Of a stretch of DNA of 64,000 nucleotides, positions 47,719 to 56,728 are shown in pieces. Source of the stretch: Polynucleobacter sp. KF022 (GTDB lineage Bacteria; Pseudomonadota; Gammaproteobacteria; Burkholderiales; Burkholderiaceae); contig NZ_AP026972.1 in NCBI RefSeq assembly GCF_027924105.1, positions 744,001 through 808,000 of the forward strand, written 5' to 3'. The notes beneath the pieces were generated by a model that was not told where the DNA came from, made no database searches, and saw only the letters and a list, made by a program, of their open reading frames with translations. The number at the start of each line of letters is the position of its first letter. Within the stretch, counting starts at the first letter, position 1. The position numbers and the translations under genes were made by a program.

Positions 47719-47724
47719 AAACTA

Positions 47725-48612
47725 ATGAGCTGGATAGATAAATTACTCCCACCCCAAATTCAACACACTGATCCTGCGAATCGCAAATCAGTTCCTGAGG
47801 GATTGTGGGTTAAGTGCCCTGGTTGCGAAACCGTTCTCTACAGCACTGACATCGAAGCGAATTTATCGGTTTGCCCTAAATGTAGTCACCACATGCGCAT
47901 AGGTGCGCGTCTACGCTTGGATAGCTTGTTAGATGAAAAAGGTCGCTACGAAATTGGCGCTGATATTTATCCAACCGATCCACTGAAGTTTAAAGATTCC
48001 AAAAAATATCCAGATCGTATTAAAGAAGCAAACGATGCTTCTGGTGAATCTGAAGCTCTGATTGTGATGGGCGGAAAGATTGAAACGATTCCCGTAGTTG
48101 CTGCATGTTTTGAATTCCAATACATGGGTGGCTCGATGGGTTCTGTAGTGGGTGAGCGCTTTGCCCGCGGTGTTCAAGAAGCGATTAATAAGAAGTGTGC
48201 ATTTATTTGCGTAACCGCTACTGGTGGTGCACGTATGCAAGAGAGTTTGTTATCTCTGTTTCAGATGGCCAAGACCAACTCTATGTTGACCTTGTTAGCT
48301 AAAAAAGATTTGCCATACATCAGCGTTCTTACCGACCCAACGATGGGCGGCATCTCAGCCAGCTTTGCTTTTATGGGCGATGTAGTGATGGCTGAGCCTA
48401 AGGCTTTGATTGGATTTGCAGGTCCACGCGTGATCGAGCAAACTGTTCGTGAGAAATTGCCAGAAGGTTTCCAGCGCTCAGAATTCTTGATGCAAAAGGG
48501 CGGTATTGACATGATTGTTGATCGTCGTCAGATGCGCGGTGAAATTGCCCGTTTGCTGGCTTTGCTGCAAAAGCTTCCTGAGCCTGCAATAGCGGGTAGC
48601 GCAGCCGTTTAA
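47725..48612 (+). CDS. accD: Acetyl-CoA carboxylase carboxyltransferase beta subunit
   Basis: AccD transfers the carboxyl group from biotin to acetyl-CoA, giving malonyl-CoA for fatty-acid synthesis, together with AccA. The 295-residue protein has the N-terminal zinc ribbon with Cys31, Cys34, Cys50 and Cys53. The crotonase-like core contains [20 protein letters not shown] and [13 protein letters not shown]. It lies between trpA and folC as in related genomes. Confidence 0.97.
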   Translation: MSWIDKLLPPQIQHTDPANRKSVPEGLWVKCPGCETVLYSTDIEANLSVCPKCSHHMRIGARLRLDSLLDEKGRYEIGADIYPTDPLKFKDSKKYPDRIKEANDASGESEALIVMGGKIETIPVVAACFEFQYMGGSMGSVVGERFARGVQEAINKKCAFICVTATGGARMQESLLSLFQMAKTNSMLTLLAKKDLPYISVLTDPTMGGISASFAFMGDVVMAEPKALIGFAGPRVIEQTVREKLPEGFQRSEFLMQKGGIDMIVDRRQMRGEIARLLALLQKLPEPAIAGSAAV

Positions 48613-48616
48613 GCGC

Positions 48617-49942
48617 TTGAGCTCAGCACACCAAGCCCCCATTTTATTTTCTAGCCTAGAGGCTTGGCTTAGCCACCTCGAAACTGCTCACCCTGTCGGT
48701 ATCGATATGGGGCTTGAGCGTATCAATCGCGTGAAGGCTGCATTAGATTTGCATTTCGATTGTCCAGTGATCACGGTTGCTGGCACCAATGGCAAAGGAT
48801 CCACTTGCGCCTTCTTGGAAAGCATTCTCCTCGCATCCGGTTACCGCGTTGGTTGCCACACTTCACCACACCTACTGCAATTTAATGAGCGTGCTCGTAT
48901 CAATGGTGAGGATGTTAAAGACAATGTCTTGCTTGAGCATTTTGCTGCTGTAGAAAAAGCGCGCGTCAGCTTGGTCGATGCGCCAACGTTGACTTATTTT
49001 GAGTTCACCACTTTAGCCATCATGCATCTGTTTTCTAAATCGAATCTAGATGCTGTTGTATTGGAGGTTGGAATGGGCGGTCGTTTGGATGCAGTCAATA
49101 TTGTTGACGCTGATTGTGCGATCGTAACCAGCATCGATATTGATCATGCAGATTTCTTAGGCGGTACACGCGAAGCGATTGGATTGGAGAAGGCGGGCAT
49201 ATTCCGCCCGGGTCATATTGCAGTATGCGGTGACCCTGTGCCTCCACAAACGCTTATCGACCATGCTGAAAAGCTGGGTTGTGATCTTTGGTTGCAGGGG
49301 CGTGATTACAACTTCCAAGGCGATAAACAGCAGTGGGGTTGGGCAGGGCGTAATAAGCGCTTTAGTGGTCTTGGTTATCCAGCACTGCGTGGCGCAAATC
49401 AGATTCTCAATGCATCTGCTGTTATTGCCGCCTTAATGGCTTTGCATCAGCGCTTGCCTGTGAGTGCTCAGGACATACGTAATGGCTTTGCCTTAGTGGA
49501 GTTGCCTGGTCGCTTTCAGGTGCTACCTGGGCAGCCTACGGTCATTTTGGATGTGGCTCACAACCCCCATGCCGCAGCTACCTTGGCTCAGGGTATGGAT
49601 AAGATGGGCTATCACCCCTATACCTATGCCATTTTTGGGGCAATGGCCGACAAAGACATCGAAGGTGTCATCAAACCCCTCCTGAATATCGTAGATTTCT
49701 GGTTTTGCACAGATTTGCCGACTCCTAGGGCGGCTTCAGGTCAGTTCCTTGCTCAGAAGCTTGAAAGCATGGGTGTAAAGCCTAAAAATGGGTTAGACGG
49801 TGGCATTGAAATCTTTGAAAATCCCTCTTTAGCGTATCAAAAAGCGCTATCTCAGGCTGGTGAGGGTGATAGAATTGTCACCTTCGGATCCTTCTATACC
49901 GTTGCAGGCGTAATGACTTACCGAAACAACCAGGCCCACTGA
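48617..49942 (+). CDS. folC: Bifunctional folylpolyglutamate synthase / dihydrofolate synthase
   Basis: FolC adds glutamate to dihydropteroate and extends the polyglutamate tail of folates. The 441-residue Mur-ligase-family protein has the ATP loop AGTNGKGSTCAFLE, the metal-binding region VVLEVGMGGRLDAVNIVD and the DVAHNPHAA motif. The start at 48617 is a TTG four bases after the accD stop; it is chosen because the encoded N terminus matches the family and no earlier ATG or GTG fits. Confidence 0.94.
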   Translation: MSSAHQAPILFSSLEAWLSHLETAHPVGIDMGLERINRVKAALDLHFDCPVITVAGTNGKGSTCAFLESILLASGYRVGCHTSPHLLQFNERARINGEDVKDNVLLEHFAAVEKARVSLVDAPTLTYFEFTTLAIMHLFSKSNLDAVVLEVGMGGRLDAVNIVDADCAIVTSIDIDHADFLGGTREAIGLEKAGIFRPGHIAVCGDPVPPQTLIDHAEKLGCDLWLQGRDYNFQGDKQQWGWAGRNKRFSGLGYPALRGANQILNASAVIAALMALHQRLPVSAQDIRNGFALVELPGRFQVLPGQPTVILDVAHNPHAAATLAQGMDKMGYHPYTYAIFGAMADKDIEGVIKPLLNIVDFWFCTDLPTPRAASGQFLAQKLESMGVKPKNGLDGGIEIFENPSLAYQKALSQAGEGDRIVTFGSFYTVAGVMTYRNNQAH

Positions 49943-49945
49943 TCC

Positions 49946-50773
49946 ATGATTCGTTTACCAAGCTTTTTTAAGCGAAAAACCCAGTCTGATGACCTTGAAT
50001 TTGATTCAAGGGGTGGTCGCACCGCCAAAAGAGCCGCGCCACGGAGTTTTCAACGGGCAGCAGAGGCTGAAGAGTTAGCCCTAACCGAAGATCCGGAACA
50101 ACAAAGAGCGCGTCATCGTTTGATAGGCGCAGCTGTGTTGGTCTTAATTGCCGTAGTTGGCCTGCCTCGTATTTTGGATAGCAAACCAAAGTCTGCGCCA
50201 AATGATATCGCCGTCAACATTGTGACTAGCTTGCCGATCCCGGGTACCGAAACCAAGCCTGAAGAAAGGCCAAAAGCAGAAGTACCGGTTGAGCCTGCTA
50301 AAGAAGCTCCAAAAGTCGCTGCTACACCGGTGCCAGTACCAGAAGTAAAAACCGAATCTAAGCCTGAAACTAAGCAAGAAGCAAAAGCTGACACTAAACC
50401 AGCGCCACCTGCAGTAAATAAATCTGGCACATTGGGTTTGGCGGCGGGTGAAGAGGTGGTTGCTACCAGCGCTCCCAAAGCAGACAAACCAAAAACAGAT
50501 GACGCAACTAAACCTGCCACTACAAACGGTTCAGGTAAGTACGTTATTCAGATTGGCGCCTTTGCATCGGAAGAGCGTGCCAAGGGTTGGATTGCAAAAC
50601 TCAAAGATCAAAAGATTCCAAACTATGTCTTAAATAAGACTGGTACTGATGGCGCTAAGTTGTATGTACTGCGTGCAGGACCATACACCGATAAAGAATC
50701 CGCCGAAGCAGCGGAGAAGAAAATTAAGGCGATGGGTCTGTCACCAAGACTCGTCGAATCCGGTAAGCAGTAA
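49946..50773 (+). CDS. SPOR domain-containing inner-membrane protein (DedD/FtsN-like)
   Basis: SPOR proteins bind denuded peptidoglycan glycans at the division septum. The 275-residue protein has a cytoplasmic N-terminal part, one membrane helix near residues 54-72 (LIGAAVLVLIAVVGLPRIL) and a long Lys/Pro/Glu/Ala-rich linker. The C-terminal SPOR domain is near residues 198-272 (YVIQIGAFASEERAKGWIAKL and LYVLRAGPYTDKESAEA). The folC-SPOR-cvpA-purF order is conserved among betaproteobacteria, and the E. coli counterpart in this position is dedD. Its stop codon overlaps the cvpA start. Confidence 0.92.
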   Translation: MIRLPSFFKRKTQSDDLEFDSRGGRTAKRAAPRSFQRAAEAEELALTEDPEQQRARHRLIGAAVLVLIAVVGLPRILDSKPKSAPNDIAVNIVTSLPIPGTETKPEERPKAEVPVEPAKEAPKVAATPVPVPEVKTESKPETKQEAKADTKPAPPAVNKSGTLGLAAGEEVVATSAPKADKPKTDDATKPATTNGSGKYVIQIGAFASEERAKGWIAKLKDQKIPNYVLNKTGTDGAKLYVLRAGPYTDKESAEAAEKKIKAMGLSPRLVESGKQ

Positions 50774-51339
50774 TGGAATACTTATCCACCCTCAAGCTAA
50801 CATCGGTGGATTACTTCACCCTAGTTGTGCTCTTGATCTCCGCTTTGGTTGGTATCTCACGCGGCCTGTTTAAAGAGGTGCTTGCTTTAGCATCTTGGTT
50901 TGCTGCGGCCTGGGTTGCCTATCACTATAGCAATTACCTATCTACCGAGTGGCTCTCTACATTTCATCTAGATGAGCTACTGAGTTTGGGTGTGAGCTTC
51001 CTTATTTTATTTATATTGACACTCATCATCTGTGGCTTGTTTGGTGGAGTAGTGCAAAAAATTATTCTGTCTGTAGGACTGAGTTTGACTGACCGCTTCT
51101 TGGGTTTGATTTTTGGTGTAATTCGTGGCGGCCTGATTGTTGTAGTGCTTGCCACCTTGGCTGCGCTCACACCCATTCCGCAAAGCATGGCCTGGAAAAA
51201 TGCCATTACCAGACCAGCAATTGATATGGCAACCGGTTTAATTAAAGGTTGGCTTCCTGCTGACTGGGCAAAGCAATTGGGTGATGCTATGCCTAAAGTT
51301 ACCCCTACCATTACTCCTAAATTAACAATAGGAATCTAG
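50773..51339 (+). CDS. cvpA: CvpA family membrane protein
   Basis: CvpA is an inner-membrane protein needed for colicin V production in E. coli and for envelope stress resistance; its molecular role is unclear. The 188-residue protein has about four hydrophobic helices, with the family segment LISALVGISRGLFKEVLALASWFAA near the N terminus and LIFGVIRGGLIVVVLA in the middle. It overlaps the SPOR gene stop and precedes purF by four bases, the classic cvpA-purF pairing. Confidence 0.93.
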   Translation: MEYLSTLKLTSVDYFTLVVLLISALVGISRGLFKEVLALASWFAAAWVAYHYSNYLSTEWLSTFHLDELLSLGVSFLILFILTLIICGLFGGVVQKIILSVGLSLTDRFLGLIFGVIRGGLIVVVLATLAALTPIPQSMAWKNAITRPAIDMATGLIKGWLPADWAKQLGDAMPKVTPTITPKLTIGI

Positions 51340-51343
51340 AGAT

Positions 51344-52882
51344 ATGTGCGGCGTCGTCGGAACTGTTTCCCACTCACCAGTAAATCAACTTCTCTATGAT
51401 GCCTTGTTGCTTTTGCAACATCGCGGTCAAGATGCCGCAGGTATTGCGACGATGAACGGCAACTCGTTCACGATGCATAAAGCCAATGGCTTAGTGCGAG
51501 ATGTTTTTAGAACACGCAATATGCGTAGCTTAGTAGGTAATGCAGGTATTGGTCAGGTGCGTTATCCAACTGCTGGTTCAGCTAGCAGTGAAGAAGAGGC
51601 GCAACCTTTTTATGTCAGTGCACCATACGGCATCATCCTGGCTCATAACGGCAATTTAACCAATGCGCCAAGTCTGCGTGTTGAGATGGCTTATCGTGAT
51701 CGTCGTCACATTAATACGAGTTCTGATACTGAAGTATTGCTGAACGTATTGGCTGACGAACTACAAAAAGAAACCAATAGTGCAGCGCTCGATGAGGGCG
51801 CGATGTTTAATGCTGTTACTGGTGTCACTAGTCGCGTTAAAGGTTCTTATGCAGTTGTGTCATTAATAGCCGGCTATGGTTTGTTGGCTTTCCGAGATCA
51901 GTACGGCATTCGTCCTTTGTGTATCGGACGTATTGATACACCGCAAGGTCCTGAGTGGATGATTGCATCCGAATCTGTTGCTCTCGAAGGTTTGGGATTC
52001 ACATTTGTACGTGACGTCAATCCAGGCGAAGCAATCTATATCGATTTAGATGGCAATTTCTATTCACGTCAGTGCGTACCTAATGCAGTGCTTACTCCTT
52101 GTATCTTTGAGTATGTCTACATGGCTCGTCCAGACTCCACCATCGATGGCGTCACCGTCTATAACGTGCGCATGCGCATGGGTGATTACTTGGCTGAGAA
52201 GATTCGCAAAGAGACCAATGTCGACGAGATCGATGTAGTGATGCCGATTCCGGACTCAAGCCGTCCAGCAGCAATGCAGGTTGCCAAGAACTTAGGTGTG
52301 GATTACCGCGAAGGCTTCTTTAAAAACCGTTATATCGGTCGCACCTTCATCATGCCGGGGCAGGCTGTGCGCAAGAAATCAGTTCGTCAAAAACTCAATG
52401 CGATGCGTATCGAGTTTAAAGATAAGACTGTATTGATCGTAGATGACTCCATCGTACGTGGAACGACATCTTTCGAGATCGTGCAGATGGCTCGTGAATC
52501 TGGTGCCAAGAAGGTGATCTTTGCTTCTGCTGCGCCTCCAGTACGTTTCCCGAACGTCTACGGCATTGATATGCCTACGCGTAGTGAATTGGTTGCTTAT
52601 GGCCGTACTGATGAAGAAATCAACAAGATGATTGGTGCAGATCAACTCATCTACCAAAGTGTTGAGGATATGAAACAGGCGGTGCGGGATATTAATCCCA
52701 ATATTCAGCAGTTTGAAGCCTCTTGTTTTGATGGAAATTACATCACGGGCGATATTACTGAGTCCTATTTGGATGCTTTAGAAGCTGCCAGAAATACTTC
52801 AGCTGCTAAGGCTGATCGCCAGAAGGATTCGAGCGATTTTGCCCGCTCCCAGCTTCACCTTCATTTAGCTACCGAAGACTAA
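51344..52882 (+). CDS. purF: Amidophosphoribosyltransferase
   Basis: PurF makes phosphoribosylamine from PRPP and glutamine, the first step of purine synthesis. The 512-residue protein starts MCGVVGTVSH, so removal of Met exposes the catalytic N-terminal Cys. QHRGQDAAGIATM belongs to the glutamine amidotransferase domain, and the PRPP loop is VLIVDDSIVRGTTS. The length is standard. It is co-directional with cvpA and metZ; a perfect stem-loop follows its stop. Confidence 0.98.
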   Translation: MCGVVGTVSHSPVNQLLYDALLLLQHRGQDAAGIATMNGNSFTMHKANGLVRDVFRTRNMRSLVGNAGIGQVRYPTAGSASSEEEAQPFYVSAPYGIILAHNGNLTNAPSLRVEMAYRDRRHINTSSDTEVLLNVLADELQKETNSAALDEGAMFNAVTGVTSRVKGSYAVVSLIAGYGLLAFRDQYGIRPLCIGRIDTPQGPEWMIASESVALEGLGFTFVRDVNPGEAIYIDLDGNFYSRQCVPNAVLTPCIFEYVYMARPDSTIDGVTVYNVRMRMGDYLAEKIRKETNVDEIDVVMPIPDSSRPAAMQVAKNLGVDYREGFFKNRYIGRTFIMPGQAVRKKSVRQKLNAMRIEFKDKTVLIVDDSIVRGTTSFEIVQMARESGAKKVIFASAAPPVRFPNVYGIDMPTRSELVAYGRTDEEINKMIGADQLIYQSVEDMKQAVRDINPNIQQFEASCFDGNYITGDITESYLDALEAARNTSAAKADRQKDSSDFARSQLHLHLATED

Positions 52883-52895
52883 AAAGCGACAGGAT

Positions 52896-52915
52896 ATTGC
52901 CTCACACGAGGCAAT
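52896..52915 (+). other. Perfect 8-bp stem-loop between purF and metZ
   Basis: ATTGCCTC and GAGGCAAT pair around an ACAC loop 13 bases after the purF stop and 27 bases before the metZ start. No T tract follows, so it is not a classic terminator. It might stabilise the purF message or affect metZ translation. Confidence 0.5.
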
Positions 52916-52942
52916 TCCTCAATTCGGTGTCAAAATAGCAGT

Positions 52943-54151
52943 ATGAAGAGCAAAACCACACGCAAAAAACCGGATTTTTCTAAGCTGGCCCTAGAGACTC
53001 TAGCGGTCCGCGCTGGCACACGTCGTACTGCTGAGTATCAAGAACACTCCGAGGCAATGTTCCTCACTTCAAGTTTCTGTTTTGATAGCGCTGAATTAGC
53101 AGCAGATGGTTTTGCTCACGCTGATCAAGGATTTATCTACTCCCGCTTTACTAATCCAACAGTCAGTATGTTCCAGGATCGCTTGGCTGCTCTAGAGGGT
53201 GGTGAGGCTTGTATTGCCACTGCTTCTGGAATGGCTGCCATCATGACATTGGCGATGGCGCATCTGCAGGCAGGTGACCATGTTGTTTGCTCTCGCTCCG
53301 TATTTGGTGCAACGATCCAGTTGTTCACCAATATCTTGGGTCGCTTTGGCATTACGACGACTTATGTTGATTTGGCTGATACCAAGTCATGGCAAGCTGC
53401 TGTCCAGCCAAACACTAAACTCTTTTATCTAGAGACGCCTTCCAATCCATTGACTGAGATTGCGGATATCAAAGCAATTTCAAAGATCGCCAAAAAAGCA
53501 AAAGCATTATTTGCTGTGGATAATTGCTTCTGCACGCCAGCCTTACAGAAACCATTGGCGTTGGGTGCTGATGTCGTCATTCATTCGGCTACTAAGTACT
53601 TAGATGGCCAAGGCAGGGTAGTTGGCGGTGCGATCGTGGGTAGCAAAGACTTCATCATGGGCAAAGTATTCCCATATGTCCGCACTGCAGGCCCAACGCT
53701 GTCCGCATTTAATGCTTGGGTGTTCCTGAAAGGCTTAGAGACTTTAGAGCTTCGCATGAAGCAACAAAGTCAGAATGCACTCGCCTTGGCTCAATGGTTA
53801 GAGAAGCAGCCTGGTGTCGAGCGCGTATACCATCCAGGCTTGAAGTCACATCCTCAGTATGCATTGGCTAAGCGCCAGCAAAAAGAGGGCGGGGCGATTC
53901 TGTCTTTCACTCTAAAAGGCGGCAAGAAAGCCGCATTCAAGCTCATTAACCAAACCAAGCTTTGCTCGATTACAGCAAACCTAGGTGACACGCGCACAAC
54001 CATAACCAATCCAGCAACAACAACGCATTGCCGCGTGCCTCCTGAAGCCAGAATAGCTGCTGGTATCACGGATGGCTTGGTGCGTATTGCAGTGGGCCTG
54101 GAGAATATTAATGATCTCAAGAATGACTTGGTTGGCGGCTTAAAGAAGTAA
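52943..54151 (+). CDS. metZ: O-succinylhomoserine sulfhydrylase
   Basis: MetZ makes homocysteine directly from O-succinylhomoserine and sulfide, using pyridoxal phosphate. The 402-residue gamma-family enzyme has the cofactor Lys in HSATKYLDGQGRVVGG, the phosphate-binding region ATASGMAAIMTLAMA and the substrate-site block GDTRTTITNPATTTHCR. The metZ placement after purF is conserved in Burkholderiales. Because it uses free sulfide, it is functionally related to the sulfur genes downstream, although that may be coincidental. Confidence 0.93.
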   Translation: MKSKTTRKKPDFSKLALETLAVRAGTRRTAEYQEHSEAMFLTSSFCFDSAELAADGFAHADQGFIYSRFTNPTVSMFQDRLAALEGGEACIATASGMAAIMTLAMAHLQAGDHVVCSRSVFGATIQLFTNILGRFGITTTYVDLADTKSWQAAVQPNTKLFYLETPSNPLTEIADIKAISKIAKKAKALFAVDNCFCTPALQKPLALGADVVIHSATKYLDGQGRVVGGAIVGSKDFIMGKVFPYVRTAGPTLSAFNAWVFLKGLETLELRMKQQSQNALALAQWLEKQPGVERVYHPGLKSHPQYALAKRQQKEGGAILSFTLKGGKKAAFKLINQTKLCSITANLGDTRTTITNPATTTHCRVPPEARIAAGITDGLVRIAVGLENINDLKNDLVGGLKK

Positions 54152-54180
54152 ATAAAACTCAAGTTGAAAAGAATATCCCA

Positions 54181-54798
54181 ATGAGTTTTGCTGATGCTAC
54201 CCAGTTCTGGAATGAGCGCTTTGATAAAGAAGAATTCATCTTTGGCAAAGAGCCCAATGAATATCTTGTTGAAAAGACAAGTCAGTATCTGAAGTCAAAA
54301 GATAAAGTCCTTTGCATCGCCGATGGTGAGGGGCGCAATGGTGTCTGGCTTGCTAAACAAGGAATGCAAGTTATTGGATTCGATGCATCTGATATTGCGC
54401 TGGCTAAAGCAAAGCAGCTTGCTAAAGACAATCAAGTCGAGGTTGAGTATTCATTCTCAGATACTGATAGTTTTACATGGCAAGCTAATACATATGATGC
54501 AGTGATTGGTATCTTTATCCAGTTTGCCGATCCCGCTATGCGCGAGCGCATCTTCAAACAGAGCTACGAAGCTTTGAAGCCAGGCGGCATCTTTATTCTG
54601 CAAGGCTACACACCAAAGCAATTGGAATATAAAACTGGTGGACCAAGCTTAATAGAGCATCTCTACACAGAGGAGTTAATCCGGGATCTTGCGAAAGAGT
54701 TTCAGGTTCTTGAGCTAGTAAGTTACGAGAAAGAGCTCTCCGAGGGCCCAAGGCATACCGGTATGTCCGCAATCTTAGGTTTGGTTGCTAAAAAGTGA
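54181..54798 (+). CDS. Class I SAM-dependent methyltransferase (TehB-like)
   Basis: The 205-residue cytoplasmic methyltransferase has motif I in LCIADGEGRNGVWLAKQG and the acidic ribose-binding residue in GFDASDIALAKAK. Motif IV lies around YDAVIGIFIQFA, and KPGGIFILQGY follows. The N terminus FWNERFDKEEFIFGKEPNEYL is typical of TehB/thiopurine-type small-molecule methyltransferases. The substrate is unknown. It lies 29 bases after metZ and 10 bases before a Crp/Fnr regulator gene. Confidence 0.88.
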   Translation: MSFADATQFWNERFDKEEFIFGKEPNEYLVEKTSQYLKSKDKVLCIADGEGRNGVWLAKQGMQVIGFDASDIALAKAKQLAKDNQVEVEYSFSDTDSFTWQANTYDAVIGIFIQFADPAMRERIFKQSYEALKPGGIFILQGYTPKQLEYKTGGPSLIEHLYTEELIRDLAKEFQVLELVSYEKELSEGPRHTGMSAILGLVAKK

Positions 54799-54808
54799 GT
54801 TTTCTCTT

Positions 54809-55525
54809 ATGAAGACCATTGAAATTAAAAGTGCATGGCAGGGTAACAGCGATTGCAATGCATGTTCTATTCGTAGCTCGGCACTATTTGCCGAATTGAA
54901 TGAGGAAGATTTTTCCAAAATTCATTCACCTATTGATGATCTCCGCTTTGAAGCCAATTCAGGCATTTACATACAGGGTGAGTCTGCAGAGCATCTGTAT
55001 ACATTGCGAGAAGGGTATATCAAGTTATTGCATGTTAATTCGGATGGCTCCAGCAGAATCGTGCGATTAGTTATGCCTGGAGACTTATTTGGTATGGAAG
55101 CCTTGCTGGAGGAGAGTTATGCTCATTCCGCTAGCGCTTTATCGAATGTTCATTTATGCCGCATTCCAAAAGCAATCATCTCCAGCCTAGGTGAAGAGTC
55201 GCCACGTCTACACCGCCAGATAGTTAAAAAATGGGGTGAAGCTTTGGCTCAATCTGAATCCTGGTTTTCTGAAATCAATACTGGTCGAATTGAGGTGCGC
55301 TTGGCCCGCTTTTTTCTCAGAGTTGCAAAGGTGTCTGGAGACATGGCGGTTGCACCTCTCTTTAAGCGTGAGGATATGGGCTTAATGATGGATGTGAAGT
55401 TTGAGACCATCAGCAGGGCTCTTGCCTCAATGGCCGAGCAGGGGTTGATCTCCAATATCAGCAGGCTGACTATTCAGATTCCGAATGTGGAAAAGCTTAA
55501 AAGCTTTTCTCAAGCAGGATCTTAG
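54809..55525 (+). CDS. Crp/Fnr-family transcriptional regulator with partial FNR cysteine set
   Basis: The ATG at 54809 gives 238 residues. An N-terminal cyclic-nucleotide-binding fold (about residues 30-140) is followed by a Crp-type helix-turn-helix (REDMGLMMDVKFETISRALASM). Cys16 and Cys19 in CNACSI and Cys117 in VHLCRIP occupy the positions of three of the four FNR cluster ligands; the position of the fourth is Ala25. It could bind an Fe-S cluster with another ligand or use thiol chemistry. It lies next to electron-transfer and sulfur genes, and an FNR-like box is present at 56787-56800. Confidence 0.9.
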   Translation: MKTIEIKSAWQGNSDCNACSIRSSALFAELNEEDFSKIHSPIDDLRFEANSGIYIQGESAEHLYTLREGYIKLLHVNSDGSSRIVRLVMPGDLFGMEALLEESYAHSASALSNVHLCRIPKAIISSLGEESPRLHRQIVKKWGEALAQSESWFSEINTGRIEVRLARFFLRVAKVSGDMAVAPLFKREDMGLMMDVKFETISRALASMAEQGLISNISRLTIQIPNVEKLKSFSQAGS

Positions 55526-55553
55526 TGCTAATAGCACATGGGCAATAGATAAT

Positions 55554-55581
55554 AAAAAAGACTGCCGTAGCAGTCTTTTTT
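55554..55581. terminator. Bidirectional terminator between the Crp/Fnr gene and the HiPIP gene
   Basis: AAAAAAGACTGC pairs with GCAGTCTTTTTT around a CGTA loop. It lies between convergent genes and can end both transcripts. Confidence 0.9.
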
Positions 55582-55607
55582 GCCTTAGTGCTTAACTAAA
55601 TCTTTAA

Positions 55608-55916
55608 TTAAGCCTTCTTAGCGTAAGCAGAGCACCAGCCTTTGCCAGCAACTTTCTTGGTGCCGAACAAAGAGCAGCCGCCAGTAGCATCACCCACTTT
55701 ACCTTGGAACAAAGCACAGTTATCGCACTCTTGACCAGCTGCATATTTAGGGTATTTCGCTTTATCTACGGCAGTTGCAACTGCCTTATATCCCAAGGCA
55801 GCAGCTTGTGGGTCGGTCTCAGCAACCATTGCTTGGGCTTGAACTTTACCGTTCAATGCCAATGTGCAGGCACCAGCAGCAGACAAAATCATAAATTGAC
55901 GACGACTATTCTTCAT
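55608..55916 (-). CDS. High-potential iron-sulfur protein (HiPIP), Tat-exported
   Basis: HiPIPs are small periplasmic [4Fe-4S] electron carriers in respiratory or sulfur-oxidising chains. The ATG at 55916 gives 102 residues; GGAG lies upstream. The frame extends about 60 codons further without a plausible start. The N terminus SRRQFMILSAAGACTLAL is a Tat signal, consistent with export of a folded cluster protein. Four Cys in the pattern C-x2-C-x13-C-x13-C (CDNC, GGCSLF, GWCSAY) match the family. It is divergent from a secreted rhodanese gene. Confidence 0.92.
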   Translation of the reverse strand: MKNSRRQFMILSAAGACTLALNGKVQAQAMVAETDPQAAALGYKAVATAVDKAKYPKYAAGQECDNCALFQGKVGDATGGCSLFGTKKVAGKGWCSAYAKKA

Positions 55917-56055
55917 AAAGACTCCAGTGTTCAGGTGAGTAAAAAAGTTCGAATAACTAGCTATGTTGGATATTAAAGGGGATAACACCTTCAACAATAG
56001 GGGTTTCTCTGTATTAAGTTTAGCAAGTCTAGGCCTCACACTATGTAAATATGCA

Positions 56056-56077
56056 TAAATGCGTATATAAGCATTTA
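56056..56077. promoter_or_regulatory. Candidate sulfur-regulator operator, copy 1
   Basis: Seven-base arms TAAATGC and GCATTTA flank the 8-base spacer GTATATAA in the HiPIP/rhodanese divergent region, 39 bases before the rhodanese start. The same arm and spacer pattern (ATGC-GTATA-N3-GCAT) recurs at 63277-63300 before an ArsR/SoxR-type gene. Confidence 0.6.
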
Positions 56078-56116
56078 AATCACCGTTTTGTGACAAAATA
56101 ATACATAGAGGGTTTT

Positions 56117-56701
56117 ATGAAAAAGTTTATTTCTCTTGGTCTGATGTTGTTTTCAGGCCTCGTATCAGCACAATCTGCTGCACCTGCAAGTCCTGAGCTA
56201 CTGCAGATTATTGATAAATCCACCAAATTTGTCGTTAACACCCCAAAGGGTCCGGTAGAAATCACTCGTGTGATGACGCCTTGTGCCAAGAATAAAGGCT
56301 GGTTGCAGCCATTGATTCCTATCAAGGGCGTTGTTCCAGTTGATGAGATCGATGTGCTTAATGCATTGAATGACAAAGATTCAATAGTGGTAGACATGCG
56401 CGTTGTCGATGACCGCGTAAAGGGAACAATCCCTGGCTCAGTTGGTATACCGTATACAGAAGTTGCTATGCGCATGGATGAGTTAGGTTGCAAAAAGCCT
56501 GCTGCTGGATCAACTAAGTGGGATTGCTCTAAGGCTAAGAAGGTTTATGCATTCTGTAACGGTCCTGTTTGTCCTCAAAGCCCAATGGCAATGGCGGCGA
56601 TGACACGCGATGGCTTCCCGGCAACGAAGATTTATTACTATCGTGGCGGCATGTTGGATTGGGATGCATTGGGATTAACAACCGTAAAAGGCGAGTTCTA
56701 A
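56117..56701 (+). CDS. Secreted single-domain rhodanese-like protein
   Basis: Rhodaneses transfer sulfane sulfur via an active-site Cys persulfide. The 194-residue precursor has a signal peptide (MKKFISLGLMLFSGLVSAQ), an N-terminal extension with one Cys (VMTPCAKNKGWLQP) and a rhodanese domain from about residue 80. The active loop is CNGPVCPQSP, with a catalytic Cys in VYAFCN and a second Cys four residues later. Further Cys are in DELGCKK and KWDCSKA. It would act in the periplasm. It has its own terminator, is divergent from the HiPIP gene, and precedes the sulfur-import operon. Confidence 0.88.
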   Translation: MKKFISLGLMLFSGLVSAQSAAPASPELLQIIDKSTKFVVNTPKGPVEITRVMTPCAKNKGWLQPLIPIKGVVPVDEIDVLNALNDKDSIVVDMRVVDDRVKGTIPGSVGIPYTEVAMRMDELGCKKPAAGSTKWDCSKAKKVYAFCNGPVCPQSPMAMAAMTRDGFPATKIYYYRGGMLDWDALGLTTVKGEF

Positions 56702-56728
56702 TCTTATTAACTTAAGACCCGAAATTCG

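Noticed and set aside
55917..56096. N-terminal extension of about 60 codons on the HiPIP frame
   Set aside because: It would bury the Tat signal, which must be at the N terminus, and the internal ATG has a good ribosome-binding sequence.
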